A stretch of DNA of 64,000 nt from Alphaproteobacteria bacterium (GCA_030424865.1 JAUHVR010000001.1:496001-560000), one strand, 5' to 3'; numbered from the stretch's first letter, positions 53,090-61,877 are shown. Notes: generated by a model not told the origin, from the letters alone. Translations and numbers: made by a program.

Positions 53090-53886
53090 CAGAGCCTCAT
53101 CTGCTGAACTTGCGCGCTGAGCCCGCCATCCAGAACCCAAAGCTGACCGCTGGCATAGCGGGCTTCGTCGCTGGCAAGCCAGTTCACCAGGTTCGCGATG
53201 TCCTCGGGCGTGCCATAGGTGCGCATCGGGTGCACGTCGCGCACCGCCTGTTGCAACTGATCGATTGTCTTGCCGCCACCGCCCGATCCGTCGCCGGTGA
53301 AAAAACTTTGCAGCATCGGGGTGTCGATGTAACCGGGGCAGATTGCATTGACGCGGATGCCCTCGGGACCGTGGTCGCAGGCCATGGCGCGGGTCAGGGC
53401 GTGCACCGCGCCCTTGGTGGCGCAATAGGCCGCAAGACCGGGATCGGCAATGAACCCGTCGTAAGACCCGAAATTGATCAACGAGGCTGTCCTGCCCCCG
53501 CTGGCCGCGGCGCGCATCAGAGGCAGCGCATGTTTCGATGTAAGGAACGTGCCGGTGACGTTCACGGCAAACGAGCGGTTCCATTCTTCGAGGCTGGTGT
53601 TCTCGATCGTCTTTTCGATCTCGATCCCGGCGGCATTCACCAGGATGTCCAGCTTGCCGTGCTCGGCGCGAACTCGGTCCATCGCGGCAATCGCCGCCTG
53701 TTCCGAGGTCACGTCAAGCCGGATGAAAGGACTGTCATTGGCCGAAGGCCCGGCAAGTGATCCGTCTTCGCTCAGGTCCGCGGCATAGACGATCGCGCCC
53801 TCGCGCTGCAGCCGGTCGACGATCGCCCGGCCAATGCCCCCGCGTCCGCCGGTGACCAGTGCCACTTTTCCGTTTTGAAGCCCCAT
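53089..53886 (-). CDS. Short-chain dehydrogenase/reductase
   Basis: A 265-residue SDR with TGGRGGIG (12-19), VNAAG (83-87), Ser141 and Tyr154/Lys158 in YCATK; the C-terminus ends VLDGGLSAQ. A Ser/Gly-rich insertion (GDGSGGGGK) near residue 210 is unusual. The start at 53886 has AGGGAACG upstream; an open frame to 54240 lies inside the Rieske gene. It sits between Rieske oxygenase and BKACE genes. The function in the quaternary-amine pathway is unclear; it may oxidise a hydroxyl of the amine substrate. Confidence 0.88.
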   Translation of the reverse strand: MGLQNGKVALVTGGRGGIGRAIVDRLQREGAIVYAADLSEDGSLAGPSANDSPFIRLDVTSEQAAIAAMDRVRAEHGKLDILVNAAGIEIEKTIENTSLEEWNRSFAVNVTGTFLTSKHALPLMRAAASGGRTASLINFGSYDGFIADPGLAAYCATKGAVHALTRAMACDHGPEGIRVNAICPGYIDTPMLQSFFTGDGSGGGGKTIDQLQQAVRDVHPMRTYGTPEDIANLVNWLASDEARYASGQLWVLDGGLSAQVQQMRL

Positions 53887-53971
53887 ACGGTTCGTTCCCT
53901 GTTTGGCGGGCAGGACTGGCGCGTTGGTGTGCAGGTCCCGACCCATGTTGGCGTGGCGATCCCCGAGGGTG

Positions 53972-55111
53972 TCAGGGCGCTGCTTTTGCGTAGGCATCCA
54001 GCACCAGACCGTGGAAGTGGTGCACCGCGTGTTCCGATTTTCCCGATCCGGTCGGGTCGGACACGATCCGTCCCTGCGTAAAGGCCGGGGTCTCCATGCC
54101 GCGCTGCACACTTTCGACCAGGCTGATGTCTTCGACCTGCAGCACCTCGTCCAGATAGCGCATGGCATCCCGCTCCATGGCATCGGGTTCGGGCGTTTCG
54201 AGGAAGAAATCATAGGTCTCCAGGGTGCGATCGGGGCCAACGGGGATGATGTTGAGCACGATCATGCTGGACCGTCCCGGATATCGCATCAGGCAGGTCG
54301 TCGGCCAAAGCCACCAGACGGCATGGGTGCGCACGGTCGCGTTCGAGACGTCATAGGCCGAGTTCGCGTTCTTCCCCGCGTCCGCCATGTGACTGGAATA
54401 GATGCCGTGGGTCGTGACCTTGTAGGTGTCCATGTCGACCAGATCACAAAAGTCCTTGTGCGCGGTCGGGCAGTGATAACACTCCAGAAAATTGTCGACG
54501 ACGTTCTTCCAGTTCGACTTGATGTCATAGGTCAGGCGGGCTCCGAAGGTCAGGTGCTCGATGTCGGGGGCCCAATGACGGATCTCGGTTTCCAGATCAC
54601 CCGACAGCACGGACAGGGGCGCCGCATCGGGGTCGAGGTTCACAAAGACGAACCCTGCAAATTCCGCGACCTGCACCTGATCCAGACAGATCTCGCGCGG
54701 TTCGAATCCTTGCAGGTGGTCGGTCTCGGGCGCGCGGACAAGCTGCCCGTCCAGCTTGTAGACCCAGGCGTGGTAGGGGCACATGATGCGCGTGGTTTCC
54801 CCTTCGCCGCTCAGCAGCTCGTGCGCGCGGTGTTTGCAGACGTTGTAGAACGCCCGCAGATGCCCCTCGCGATCCCGCACAACGGCGATTGGGTGGCCCG
54901 CAATGCGCGTGGCCACATAGGCCCCCGGCGCGCGCAGCTTTTCGACATGGCACACCCATTGCCAGGTCTTGGCCAGGATGCCGCGCCGGTCGACCTCGTA
55001 CCAATCGGCCCCGACATAGGCCTCTTTGCGCAGCGACAGGGCGCGGGCGGGATCGGGGTCGAACCCGGCTTTGATCGCGTCAAAGGCGCGCTGGTCCGGA
55101 TACTGCGTCAT
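53972..55111 (-). CDS. Rieske non-heme iron oxygenase, quaternary-amine (CntA/GbcA) type
   Basis: A 379-residue oxygenase. The Rieske cluster ligands are C92-x-H94 in VCKHRAHEL and C111-x2-H114 in MCPYHAW. The mononuclear iron site is DNFLECYHCPTAHKDF, with His213 and His218. The residue before CYH is Glu210; carnitine oxygenase CntA is known for a bridging glutamate at this place where ring-hydroxylating oxygenases have aspartate. The family therefore fits oxygenases that demethylate or cleave quaternary amines (carnitine, glycine betaine). No CntB/GbcB reductase is nearby. The start at 55111 has GAGGACATCCC upstream and is preferred over 55150. Confidence 0.88.
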   Translation of the reverse strand: MTQYPDQRAFDAIKAGFDPDPARALSLRKEAYVGADWYEVDRRGILAKTWQWVCHVEKLRAPGAYVATRIAGHPIAVVRDREGHLRAFYNVCKHRAHELLSGEGETTRIMCPYHAWVYKLDGQLVRAPETDHLQGFEPREICLDQVQVAEFAGFVFVNLDPDAAPLSVLSGDLETEIRHWAPDIEHLTFGARLTYDIKSNWKNVVDNFLECYHCPTAHKDFCDLVDMDTYKVTTHGIYSSHMADAGKNANSAYDVSNATVRTHAVWWLWPTTCLMRYPGRSSMIVLNIIPVGPDRTLETYDFFLETPEPDAMERDAMRYLDEVLQVEDISLVESVQRGMETPAFTQGRIVSDPTGSGKSEHAVHHFHGLVLDAYAKAAP

Positions 55112-55202
55112 GGGATGTCCTCGCGGTGGGAATCGGGATGTCGTGCCCAATAGTTTCCCGCACGGGACCGAAGCGCTTTACATGGTTGGCCGCTGGTTTG
55201 CC

Positions 55203-56234
55203 TTAGTCAGACGCATCCCTGGGTGCCCGATGCATGGGCCAGGCCCGGAACTCAAAAGGGATGCGCCCCTGGATCCGGTCCTTGCTTGGGGGCAGGCCGA
55301 ACCGATCGCTGTAGGCGCGGCTGAAATGCACCTGGCTGGAAAAGCCGCTGGCCACGGCGATCTCGGCCATCGCCATCTGGGTTTGCGTGACCAACCCCCG
55401 CGCCCGATCCAGCCTTATGTCGCGGTAATACAGGGCGGGTGTCTTGCGCACGGACTGTGCAAAAAGCCGGTCCAACTGCCGGTGCGAGAGCCCGATCTGC
55501 TTGCACAGGTCCGAGATCGGCAGAGGCGTTTCCAGGTTGGCCTCCATCACCCGAATGGCATCCCGCACCGCCTGGGGCACGGAGTTGCCCAGAGGTTCGG
55601 TCACTTCAGGCAACTGCGGCGCGCCATGGTTGCGCAGCGGTGGGGCAAAGACATAGCGCGCGGCAGAGTTGGCCAGGGCGCTGCCGTGGGATTGCTGGAT
55701 CAGGTGCAAAGCCAGATCCAGAGAGGCCGCGCCGCCTGAACATGTCACTCTGCGCCGGTCAATCACCCACAGTGCCTCGCTGACGCCGGTGTTCGGAAAA
55801 AGTTCCTGAAAGGCGTCGATGTGTTCATAGTGTACGGTCGCGGTGTATCCCTCGAGCAGACCGGCATGCGCCAGGATAAACGCGCCTGTGTCGAGGCCGC
55901 CAAGCAGTGCCTGACGGTGTGCCGCCTCCCTGAGCAGCGCCCGCATGCGGGCCGAGACATGCGCCTCGGGTTGCCAGCTGGACGAGACCAACAGAATGCC
56001 CACCTCTGTCATCTCAGCATCTGCAAACGCGGTTGTGTTGATCTCGGTCCCATTGCTGGCGCTGATCATGCCACCGGTTTCGGACAGGATCTGCCATCGA
56101 AAAAGGGGCGTGCCCTCCAGATAGTTGGCGGCGCGGAACGGATCCAGAAAGGACATCGTCGCCGCGATGTTGAAATAGGGCGTCACGACCAGCCGCAGCT
56201 CGGTCGGCGTGTCGGCTTTGATGCTGATAGACAT
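55203..56234 (-). CDS. GATase1-AraC family regulator (GbdR/CdhR-like)
   Basis: A 343-residue GlxA-type regulator. The N-terminal DJ-1-like domain has the elbow GGLDTGAFILAHAGLLEG, where Asp replaces the cysteine, as in GbdR, ArgR and CdhR. The C-terminal AraC helix-turn-helix is ISDLCKQIGLSHRQLDRLFAQSV and EIAVASGFSSQVHFSRAYSDRFGLPPS. GbdR and CdhR activate betaine and carnitine catabolism, so this protein probably controls the adjacent cluster. The start at 56234 follows AGGGATCCCCGGG; a longer frame from 56372 is in low-complexity text. It is on the same strand as the cluster, 91 bases upstream. Confidence 0.92.
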   Translation of the reverse strand: MSISIKADTPTELRLVVTPYFNIAATMSFLDPFRAANYLEGTPLFRWQILSETGGMISASNGTEINTTAFADAEMTEVGILLVSSSWQPEAHVSARMRALLREAAHRQALLGGLDTGAFILAHAGLLEGYTATVHYEHIDAFQELFPNTGVSEALWVIDRRRVTCSGGAASLDLALHLIQQSHGSALANSAARYVFAPPLRNHGAPQLPEVTEPLGNSVPQAVRDAIRVMEANLETPLPISDLCKQIGLSHRQLDRLFAQSVRKTPALYYRDIRLDRARGLVTQTQMAMAEIAVASGFSSQVHFSRAYSDRFGLPPSKDRIQGRIPFEFRAWPMHRAPRDASD

Positions 56235-56393
56235 CCCGGGGATCCCTGTTTTCGATCTTGGCAAAAGCCTACCCGGGGTGGCGAAATATGTAAAATGAGC
56301 GGCGATCCATGTGCGGTCTGAACCATCCGACCCACGCAGGGTTCCAGCATCTCGTGGGACAGGGTGACCCAAGGCTGTCGGCGGATGGCTTTC

Positions 56394-56828
56394 CTAGCCG
56401 CCTCGGTCCAGCTTGGTCGACAGTTGGATCAGGCTTTCGGAACTTTTGACGCCCTTTGCTTCTCCGATCCGATCCAGAGTGTTGTCCAGGGATTCGGTGT
56501 CCTGGCTTTCGATCAGGGCAATAAGGTCAAAACGCCCAGAGGTGGCGTGAACTGTCTTGACCGAGGGCAGGGATTTGAGACGGGACAACACCGTGGGTCC
56601 TGCGCGGGGTTCGATGGCAATCAGTACCGTCGCGCGGATCGGCGCTTGCATCTTTCGGCTCAATCGCACGGTGTACCCCGCGATCACACCCTGCTGCTTC
56701 AGCCGTTCGATGCGTGATTGCACGGTGGTGCGGGCCAACCCAAGCGCGCGCGCCAGGGTTGCGACCGGCATGCGCGCATTTTCCTGAAGCAGGGCCAGAA
56801 GCTGCGTGTCCTTTTCGTCAATCTGCAT
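56394..56828 (-). CDS. Lrp/AsnC family transcriptional regulator
   Basis: A 144-residue Lrp protein with the helix-turn-helix in KDTQLLALLQENARMPVATLARALGLARTTVQSRIERLKQQGVIAGYTV and the RAM ligand-binding domain ending in SSESLIQLSTKLDRGG. It is divergent from a PLP-decarboxylase gene, with 107 bases between starts, so it most likely responds to an amino acid or diamine used or made by that enzyme. Confidence 0.94.
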   Translation of the reverse strand: MQIDEKDTQLLALLQENARMPVATLARALGLARTTVQSRIERLKQQGVIAGYTVRLSRKMQAPIRATVLIAIEPRAGPTVLSRLKSLPSVKTVHATSGRFDLIALIESQDTESLDNTLDRIGEAKGVKSSESLIQLSTKLDRGG

Positions 56829-56935
56829 GTTCTATTCGTCGTTTTGATGAAAATTGGCGTCAGTCTATCTGATGCGGCAAGTGAAATCGACGCCTGATGA
56901 CGCGAAGCTGGGACAAAAATATCAGCGAGGTCCTC

Positions 56936-58066
56936 ATGCGCGAACTTCCACATTGGCCTTCTCCGGAAGCTCATCTGATCCGTCACCGTCCCGACGACGT
57001 GATGCTCTATTTCGCACCACCCGTCCTGGATAAGACGGCGCAAGCCTTCCAGAGCGGATTTCCCGGACTGGTCACATATGCGGTCAAAGCCAATCCGGGA
57101 TCGGAAGTTCTGGCCAACCTTGTTGCGTCGGGCGTCACCACCTTTGACGTCGCCAGCCCGCAAGAGATGGCGGCCGTGCGCGCAGTCAGTGCATCGGCGG
57201 TCCTGCACTACAACAACCCGGTCCGCTCGCATCAAGAGGTGGCCAGGGCGATCGATCTGGATGTCGCGTCCTACTCGGTCGACTGTCCGCGCGAGTTGCA
57301 AAAGCTTGACGGTGTTCCGCGCGACCGCGAGGTCTCGGTCAGGCTCGCCATGCCGATCAGCGGGGCGACCTATGATTTTGGCGGCAAATTCGGAGTTGGA
57401 CCCAAAGACGCCATCGCCCTGTTGCGTGACGTTGTGGCAATGGGGTTTACGGCCTCGCTGGCCTTTCATCCGGGAACGCAATGCAATGACCCCTCTGCCT
57501 GGGAAAGCTACATCAAGACCGCAGCCGAGATTGCAAGGGCCGCACAGGTCAGGCTGTCCCGCTTGAATGTTGGCGGCGGATTTGCCTCTCATCGCGTTGG
57601 AGACGCCCCGGATCTGGGAAGGACGTTCCAGGCAATTGCGCGTGCGACAACCGGCGCATTCCCCGGCGACGTACCAAAGCTGCTGTGTGAGCCGGGGCGG
57701 GCGATGGTGGCCGAGGCCTTTGCCATTGCAGCCCGCGTCAAAGCGATCCGGGCCCGGGGGGACGTGTTCCTGAACGATGGGATTTATGGCGGTCTGGCAG
57801 AGGCGCGCGACATGGTCATGGTCGATCGCGTCAAGGTGCTGTCGCCTGACGGGGTGCAGCGTCAGGGCGATCTTGTGCCGCGCGCCGTGTTCGGCCCGAC
57901 CTGTGACAGCATCGACATGCTGCCCGATCCCTTGTCCTTGCCCAGCGACACCCAGGACGGTGACTACGTGATTTTCCGGGGAATGGGCGCGTATTCGGCA
58001 TGCTTGTCGACGCGATTCAACGGGTATGGTCTGTCTGACCCGGTGACGGTGGCGTCCCTGGGGTGA
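56936..58066 (+). CDS. Type III PLP-dependent decarboxylase (ornithine/diaminopimelate decarboxylase family)
   Basis: A 376-residue alanine-racemase-fold enzyme. The PLP lysine is Lys51 in YAVKANP; GGKFGVGP, FHPGTQC (in place of the usual HVGSGC/HVGSQ), NVGGGF, CEPGRAMV and GPTCDSIDML follow. The last carries the substrate-binding Cys and Asp of ornithine decarboxylases. It likely decarboxylates ornithine, lysine or arginine-derived substrates to polyamine precursors. The ATG at 56936 with GAGGT upstream is preferred; another in-frame ATG at 56897 lacks a ribosome site. It is paired with the divergent Lrp gene. Confidence 0.88.
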   Translation: MRELPHWPSPEAHLIRHRPDDVMLYFAPPVLDKTAQAFQSGFPGLVTYAVKANPGSEVLANLVASGVTTFDVASPQEMAAVRAVSASAVLHYNNPVRSHQEVARAIDLDVASYSVDCPRELQKLDGVPRDREVSVRLAMPISGATYDFGGKFGVGPKDAIALLRDVVAMGFTASLAFHPGTQCNDPSAWESYIKTAAEIARAAQVRLSRLNVGGGFASHRVGDAPDLGRTFQAIARATTGAFPGDVPKLLCEPGRAMVAEAFAIAARVKAIRARGDVFLNDGIYGGLAEARDMVMVDRVKVLSPDGVQRQGDLVPRAVFGPTCDSIDMLPDPLSLPSDTQDGDYVIFRGMGAYSACLSTRFNGYGLSDPVTVASLG

Positions 58067-58184
58067 CCCGCCGTTGCGTGTCTTTTCGCCTTTTGAACGG
58101 CCGCCGCATCGGATGCCACGGTGAAGCCTTTGATTGAATGCATTGTGACTTGACCGATCACGGCAGTTCGCAAACGATCAGGGG

Positions 58185-58988
58185 ATGCTACGTGCCCTGA
58201 CAGTGCTTTTCCTGACCGCCGCGCTTTCCTTGTCGTCGGCGGGCAGGGCCACGGCGACCGAAGTTGATCTGGAACTGGTCCTTCTGGTCGATGTCTCGCG
58301 CTCGATGACCGAGCGCGAGCTTGAAATCCAACGCCGGGGCTATGCCGCCGCCCTGCGATCGGACGATGTCTTTGCGGCGGTGCAGACCGGCCTGTTGCAG
58401 CGCGTGGCGCTGACCTATGTGGAATGGGCGGGAACGCAGCAGGTGATCGTGGATTGGCGTCTTCTTGAGACACGAAGCGACCTGTTGGCATTCGCGGATG
58501 CGCTGACAACGCGGTATGATCCGTCCCTGCGCCGTACGGCGATTTCCGAGGCCCTGATCTTTGGTGCCCGGATGATCGAGGACAATGAATTTCAAGGTCT
58601 GCGTCGGGTGATTGATGTCTCGGGTGACGGCCCCAACAACCAGGGCCGTCCCGTCGCGCAGGCTCGTGATGCGGTGGTGTCCAAGTCCATCACCATCAAT
58701 GGTCTGCCCCTTATGACGCGTGAGGGGATGGGCAGTCGTTGGCATCTTGATGATCTGGACATCTACTACAAGGAATGTGTGACGGGCGGACCCGGTTCCT
58801 TTGTGATCCCGGTTCTGGACTGGCAGGACTTTGCGCAAGCGGTGCGCCGAAAACTGGTGCTCGAAATCGCGGCTGTGCCAGCCCCGAGGCCGCAGGGCCG
58901 CGCGCAGGTCTTTCGGGCCCAGGGGTACGACTGCCTGATTGGCGAAAAGATGTGGGAACAGCGCCAGCAGTATTGGTACGACCCCTGA
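58185..58988 (+). CDS. DUF1194 (VWA-like) secreted protein
   Basis: A 267-residue protein with signal peptide MLRALTVLFLTAALSLSSAGRATA (cleavage near 24). It then begins EVDLELVLLVDVSRSMTERELEIQRRGYAAALRSD, the DUF1194 start with a VWA-type MIDAS motif (DVSRSM), and continues with VSGDGPNNQGRPVAQARD and a C-terminal CLIGEKMWEQRQQYWYDP. Common in alphaproteobacteria, especially Rhodobacterales; function unknown. It stands alone between the PLP decarboxylase and the GNAT gene. It is a second VWA-like protein besides the repeat protein at 41840. Confidence 0.9.
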   Translation: MLRALTVLFLTAALSLSSAGRATATEVDLELVLLVDVSRSMTERELEIQRRGYAAALRSDDVFAAVQTGLLQRVALTYVEWAGTQQVIVDWRLLETRSDLLAFADALTTRYDPSLRRTAISEALIFGARMIEDNEFQGLRRVIDVSGDGPNNQGRPVAQARDAVVSKSITINGLPLMTREGMGSRWHLDDLDIYYKECVTGGPGSFVIPVLDWQDFAQAVRRKLVLEIAAVPAPRPQGRAQVFRAQGYDCLIGEKMWEQRQQYWYDP

Positions 58989-59113
58989 GCGTGTCGCGCC
59001 ATGTCCTGTTGTGTCACGCCACCGCCGTTCCGGCGCTGGCGGCCGCAGAGCCCGGAAACCTGTGGCGGTGCCGAGGGCAGGGCGCCTGCCGGGCGGGACA
59101 CTCTGAACACCAT

Positions 59114-59134
59114 GTCGCCCTAAAAAAGGGCGAC
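59114..59134. terminator. Hairpin between the DUF1194 and GNAT genes
   Basis: GTCGCCCT (59114-59121) pairs with AGGGCGAC (59127-59134) around an AAAAA loop, a perfect 8-bp stem in the 236-base gap. No T run follows on either strand, so a terminator role is only suggested. Confidence 0.4.
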
Positions 59135-59224
59135 CCCTTGGGCACTTTCCCAAAGACCCGGCCGCCCAACTGCTGCTAAAACGTCTTGCGTGACATCCAA
59201 TCGAAAAGTCAGGGCCCAAGGCAC

Positions 59225-60061
59225 ATGGTGGATATTCGAACTGCCCGACCGGAAGAGCTTTCCCTCATTCTGGACTGGGCCGCCGAGGAGGGGTGGAACC
59301 CGGGTCTTGGTGATGCAAAAGCGCTTTATCTGGTTGACCCCAATGGGTTTTTCGTCTCCACGGATCCTGACGATATCCCGATTGCGGCAATCTCGGTAGT
59401 GAACCACAGCGACACCTTTGCCTTTCTCGGGCTGTATATCGTGCGCCCGGACTTTCGGGGCAAGGGCATCGGGTTCGGGCTTTGGAACCACGCCTTGCAA
59501 CATGCAGGCGACCGGGTTGTGGGTCTGGATGGCGTCGAAGATCAACAGGCGAACTATGCTGCCTCGGGGTTCAAGCATGCGGGCGGCACGACCCGCTATT
59601 CCGGCAAGGTGCCCAGCGCCGACGCGCCAAATGTGCGCCGGGCGCACCCCGAAGATCTGCCCGACCTCATCACGCTTGAGGCGCATGCCTCGGGAACACG
59701 CAAACCCTGCTACCTGCAAAGCTGGTTCACAAACACCGAGGATCGCGTGACCTTTGTGCTGGAACGCGATGGCGGCATTGAGGGGCTCTGCACGGTGCGC
59801 AAATGCCGGGATGGGGCCAAGATCGGCCCCTTGGTGGCCGAGACCCGACCCCAGGCCCTGGCCCTGATCGCGCAGGCCGCCGCACCCTTTGAGGGCGTGA
59901 TCATCCTCGATCTGCCCGAAACGTCGGCCCCGTTGATCGAACTGGCAGACCATCTTGGCCTGACCCCCAGCTTCAGAACCGCCCGCATGTATCGCGGCGA
60001 ACCAGCGCCCGAACCGGGTGGCCTGGGGTATTTTGCGGTGACCAGCCTGGAACTCGGGTGA
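59225..60061 (+). CDS. GNAT family N-acetyltransferase with C-terminal acetyltransferase-like domain
   Basis: A 278-residue protein. The N-terminal GNAT domain (about 1-140) has the acetyl-CoA loop RPDFRGKGIGFGLWNHAL (R-x-x-G-x-G) and DGVEDQQANYAASGF. The rest matches the second half found in tandem GNAT18-type enzymes, ending PSFRTARMYRGEPAPEPGG. The start at 59225 has AAGG 5 bases upstream; 59186 does not. The substrate is unknown, likely an amine. Confidence 0.85.
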   Translation: MVDIRTARPEELSLILDWAAEEGWNPGLGDAKALYLVDPNGFFVSTDPDDIPIAAISVVNHSDTFAFLGLYIVRPDFRGKGIGFGLWNHALQHAGDRVVGLDGVEDQQANYAASGFKHAGGTTRYSGKVPSADAPNVRRAHPEDLPDLITLEAHASGTRKPCYLQSWFTNTEDRVTFVLERDGGIEGLCTVRKCRDGAKIGPLVAETRPQALALIAQAAAPFEGVIILDLPETSAPLIELADHLGLTPSFRTARMYRGEPAPEPGGLGYFAVTSLELG

Positions 60062-60173
60062 CCCGTTTCCTCGGCCCCCTGCTGAACGTCGCGCCGGGGG
60101 TTGCCAAGACCGCCGCCTCTTTCTAACCTCGGTCCAAGGTCAACGATCAACAACGGGAGGGCACAAGCTGATC

Positions 60174-60239
60174 ATGCGCATCATTCGCCGACTTCAGCAC
60201 GGTCCCCGTTACGCCCTGCAGATCCGTTTGCAGGGCTGA
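60174..60239 (+). CDS. Possible 21-residue leader peptide upstream of the ABC-F gene
   Basis: A 21-codon frame (starting MRIIRRLQHG, ending TGA at 60237-60239) lies 73 bases before the ABC-F start. A GGGAGG purine tract is upstream at 60154-60160, though 13 bases away. Its last codons form one half of a perfect hairpin (60213-60236). Arg-rich short ORFs before ABC-F genes are known from antibiotic-inducible translation attenuation, so this may be a leader peptide; it could equally be chance. Confidence 0.4.
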   Translation: MRIIRRLQHGPRYALQIRLQG

Positions 60240-60305
60240 CCCCAGAGCAATCTGAACACCGGTCTGCCCAAAGCCGCGCTGCGGCCTCACTCGTATTGAA
60301 ACGAG
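60213..60305 (+). promoter_or_regulatory. Structured leader of the ABC-F gene (three hairpins)
   Basis: Three perfect hairpins follow each other before the ABC-F start: GCCCTGCA/TGCAGGGC (60213-60220 with 60229-60236), GCCGC/GCGGC (60273-60277 with 60281-60285) and CTCGT/ACGAG (60290-60294 with 60301-60305). The last partly covers the ribosome-site region (ACGAGAGACCTG) directly before the ATG at 60313. Together with the mini-ORF this suggests translational control. Confidence 0.5.
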
Positions 60306-60312
60306 AGACCTG

Positions 60313-61827
60313 ATGACCATTCTGACCACAAATGCCTTGGGCGTGACCCTAGGCGACCCGCTGTTTTCCGACCTGTCCCTGACAATTTCCAAGTCTGACC
60401 GCATCGGCCTTGTCGCTGCCAACGGACGTGGGAAATCCACCTTGATGGCCTGTCTGGCCGGCACGCACGAGGCAACCACGGGCGAGATCACCCGCGCCCG
60501 TGGCCTGCGCATTGGCCACGTTTCGCAATATGTGCCGCCCGAGGCCTTGGGACAGACGCTATTCGACTGGGTCCTGACCGCCCTGCCTGCGGAACAGGCG
60601 GACTATGAAAGTTGGCGTGTCGATGTGGCCCTGGACGATTTGCAGGTGCCCTACGAGGTCCAACATCAACAGCTTAAGGCGCTGAGCGGCGGCTGGCAGC
60701 GCACGGCGATGCTGGCGGCGGCCTGGGTGCAAGAACCGGGGCTCTTGCTGCTCGATGAACCGACCAACCACCTGGATCTGAGCCGGATTTCTCTTCTCGA
60801 GGCCTGGCTTGCGGCGCTGCCGCGTGACATGCCCGTGGTCATCACCTCGCACGACCGGGCCTTTCTGGACGCCACCACCAACCGCACACTCTTTCTGCGA
60901 CCCGAGGCCTCGCGCCTGTTCCCGCTGGCCTATTCGGCGGCGCGTGCGGCACTGGACGAGGCGGACGCCGCCGACGAACGCCGTCAGGCCAATGACCTGA
61001 ACAAGGCCCGGCAGTTGCGTCGTCAGGCGGCGAAACTGAAGAACGTCGGCGTCAATTCGGGCTCGGATCTTTTGTTGACCAAGACCCGGCAACTGTCGGC
61101 GCGGGCTGACAAGCTGGAAGCCACCGCGCGGCCGGTGCACAAAGAGCTTTCGGCCGGTGACATCAAGCTGGGCAACAGCGGCACACACTCCAAGGCTCTG
61201 ATCACGCTGGATGATCTGACGATCGAAACGCCGGATGGGCGGATGCTGTATCGGACCGGGCAGAAATGGATCGAGCGCGGCGACCGGATTGTCCTGCTGG
61301 GCAAGAATGGCACTGGGAAGACGCAACTGGTGCAGCGCATTGCCCTTGCACTCGCCGGTCAGGACACCGGCGTGCGCTGTGCGCCCTCGGTGGTGCCTGC
61401 GGTCTCAGACCAGCATCTGAGCCAGTTGAACGGCGATGAAACCCCGCATCAGGCAGTCACCTCTGCCTTTGACATCGGCGACCAGCGGGCGCGGGGCGTG
61501 CTGGCGGGCGCGGGCGTTGCCTTTCAGATGCAGGACACCCGGATCAATGCCCTGTCAGGCGGACAAAAGGCGCGGCTGGCTATGCTGCTCCTGCGGCTGG
61601 CACAGCCGAACTTTTACCTGCTGGACGAGCCGACCAACCACCTGGACATCGAAGGCCAAGAGATGCTGGAAGACGAGTTGATCAGCCATCAGGCCTCGTG
61701 CCTGCTGGTCAGCCACGACCGCAGTTTCCTGCGCAACGTGGGCAACCGGTATTGGTGGATCCGGGGCAAGCGGCTGGAAGAGGTCGAGAGCCCCGAGCCG
61801 TTTCTGGCCGAAGAAACCCAGGCCTAG
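60313..61827 (+). CDS. ABC-F family ATPase (ribosome-associated)
   Basis: A 504-residue soluble protein with two ABC domains and no membrane segment, so it belongs to ABC-F, whose members act on the ribosome E site in translation or antibiotic protection. The first domain has AANGRGKST (first Walker A glycine replaced by Ala), LSGGWQRTAML and LLLLDEPTNHLD; the second has GKNGTGKT, LSGGQKARLAML and FYLLDEPTNHLD. A charged linker rich in Arg, Lys and Ala lies at about 205-290. The length is shorter than EttA or Uup. The hairpin-rich leader supports regulated expression. Confidence 0.93.
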   Translation: MTILTTNALGVTLGDPLFSDLSLTISKSDRIGLVAANGRGKSTLMACLAGTHEATTGEITRARGLRIGHVSQYVPPEALGQTLFDWVLTALPAEQADYESWRVDVALDDLQVPYEVQHQQLKALSGGWQRTAMLAAAWVQEPGLLLLDEPTNHLDLSRISLLEAWLAALPRDMPVVITSHDRAFLDATTNRTLFLRPEASRLFPLAYSAARAALDEADAADERRQANDLNKARQLRRQAAKLKNVGVNSGSDLLLTKTRQLSARADKLEATARPVHKELSAGDIKLGNSGTHSKALITLDDLTIETPDGRMLYRTGQKWIERGDRIVLLGKNGTGKTQLVQRIALALAGQDTGVRCAPSVVPAVSDQHLSQLNGDETPHQAVTSAFDIGDQRARGVLAGAGVAFQMQDTRINALSGGQKARLAMLLLRLAQPNFYLLDEPTNHLDIEGQEMLEDELISHQASCLLVSHDRSFLRNVGNRYWWIRGKRLEEVESPEPFLAEETQA

Positions 61828-61852
61828 GCCGGCACGTCGCGCATACGGGCGC

Positions 61853-61877
61853 GCGCGGGTGTCTTCCGCACCCGCGC
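61853..61877 (+). terminator. Terminator-like hairpin after the ABC-F gene
   Basis: GCGCGGGTG (61853-61861) pairs perfectly with CACCCGCGC (61869-61877) around TCTTCCG. It lies 26 bases after the ABC-F stop. The tract after it (TGTTGGCT) is not T-rich, so it is a probable but not textbook terminator. Confidence 0.6.

Noticed and set aside
53972-55111. Aromatic ring-hydroxylating dioxygenase alpha subunit
   Set aside because: No beta subunit or aromatic genes are adjacent; the iron-site segment ECYHCPTAH and the quaternary-amine neighbours fit the CntA/GbcA class better.
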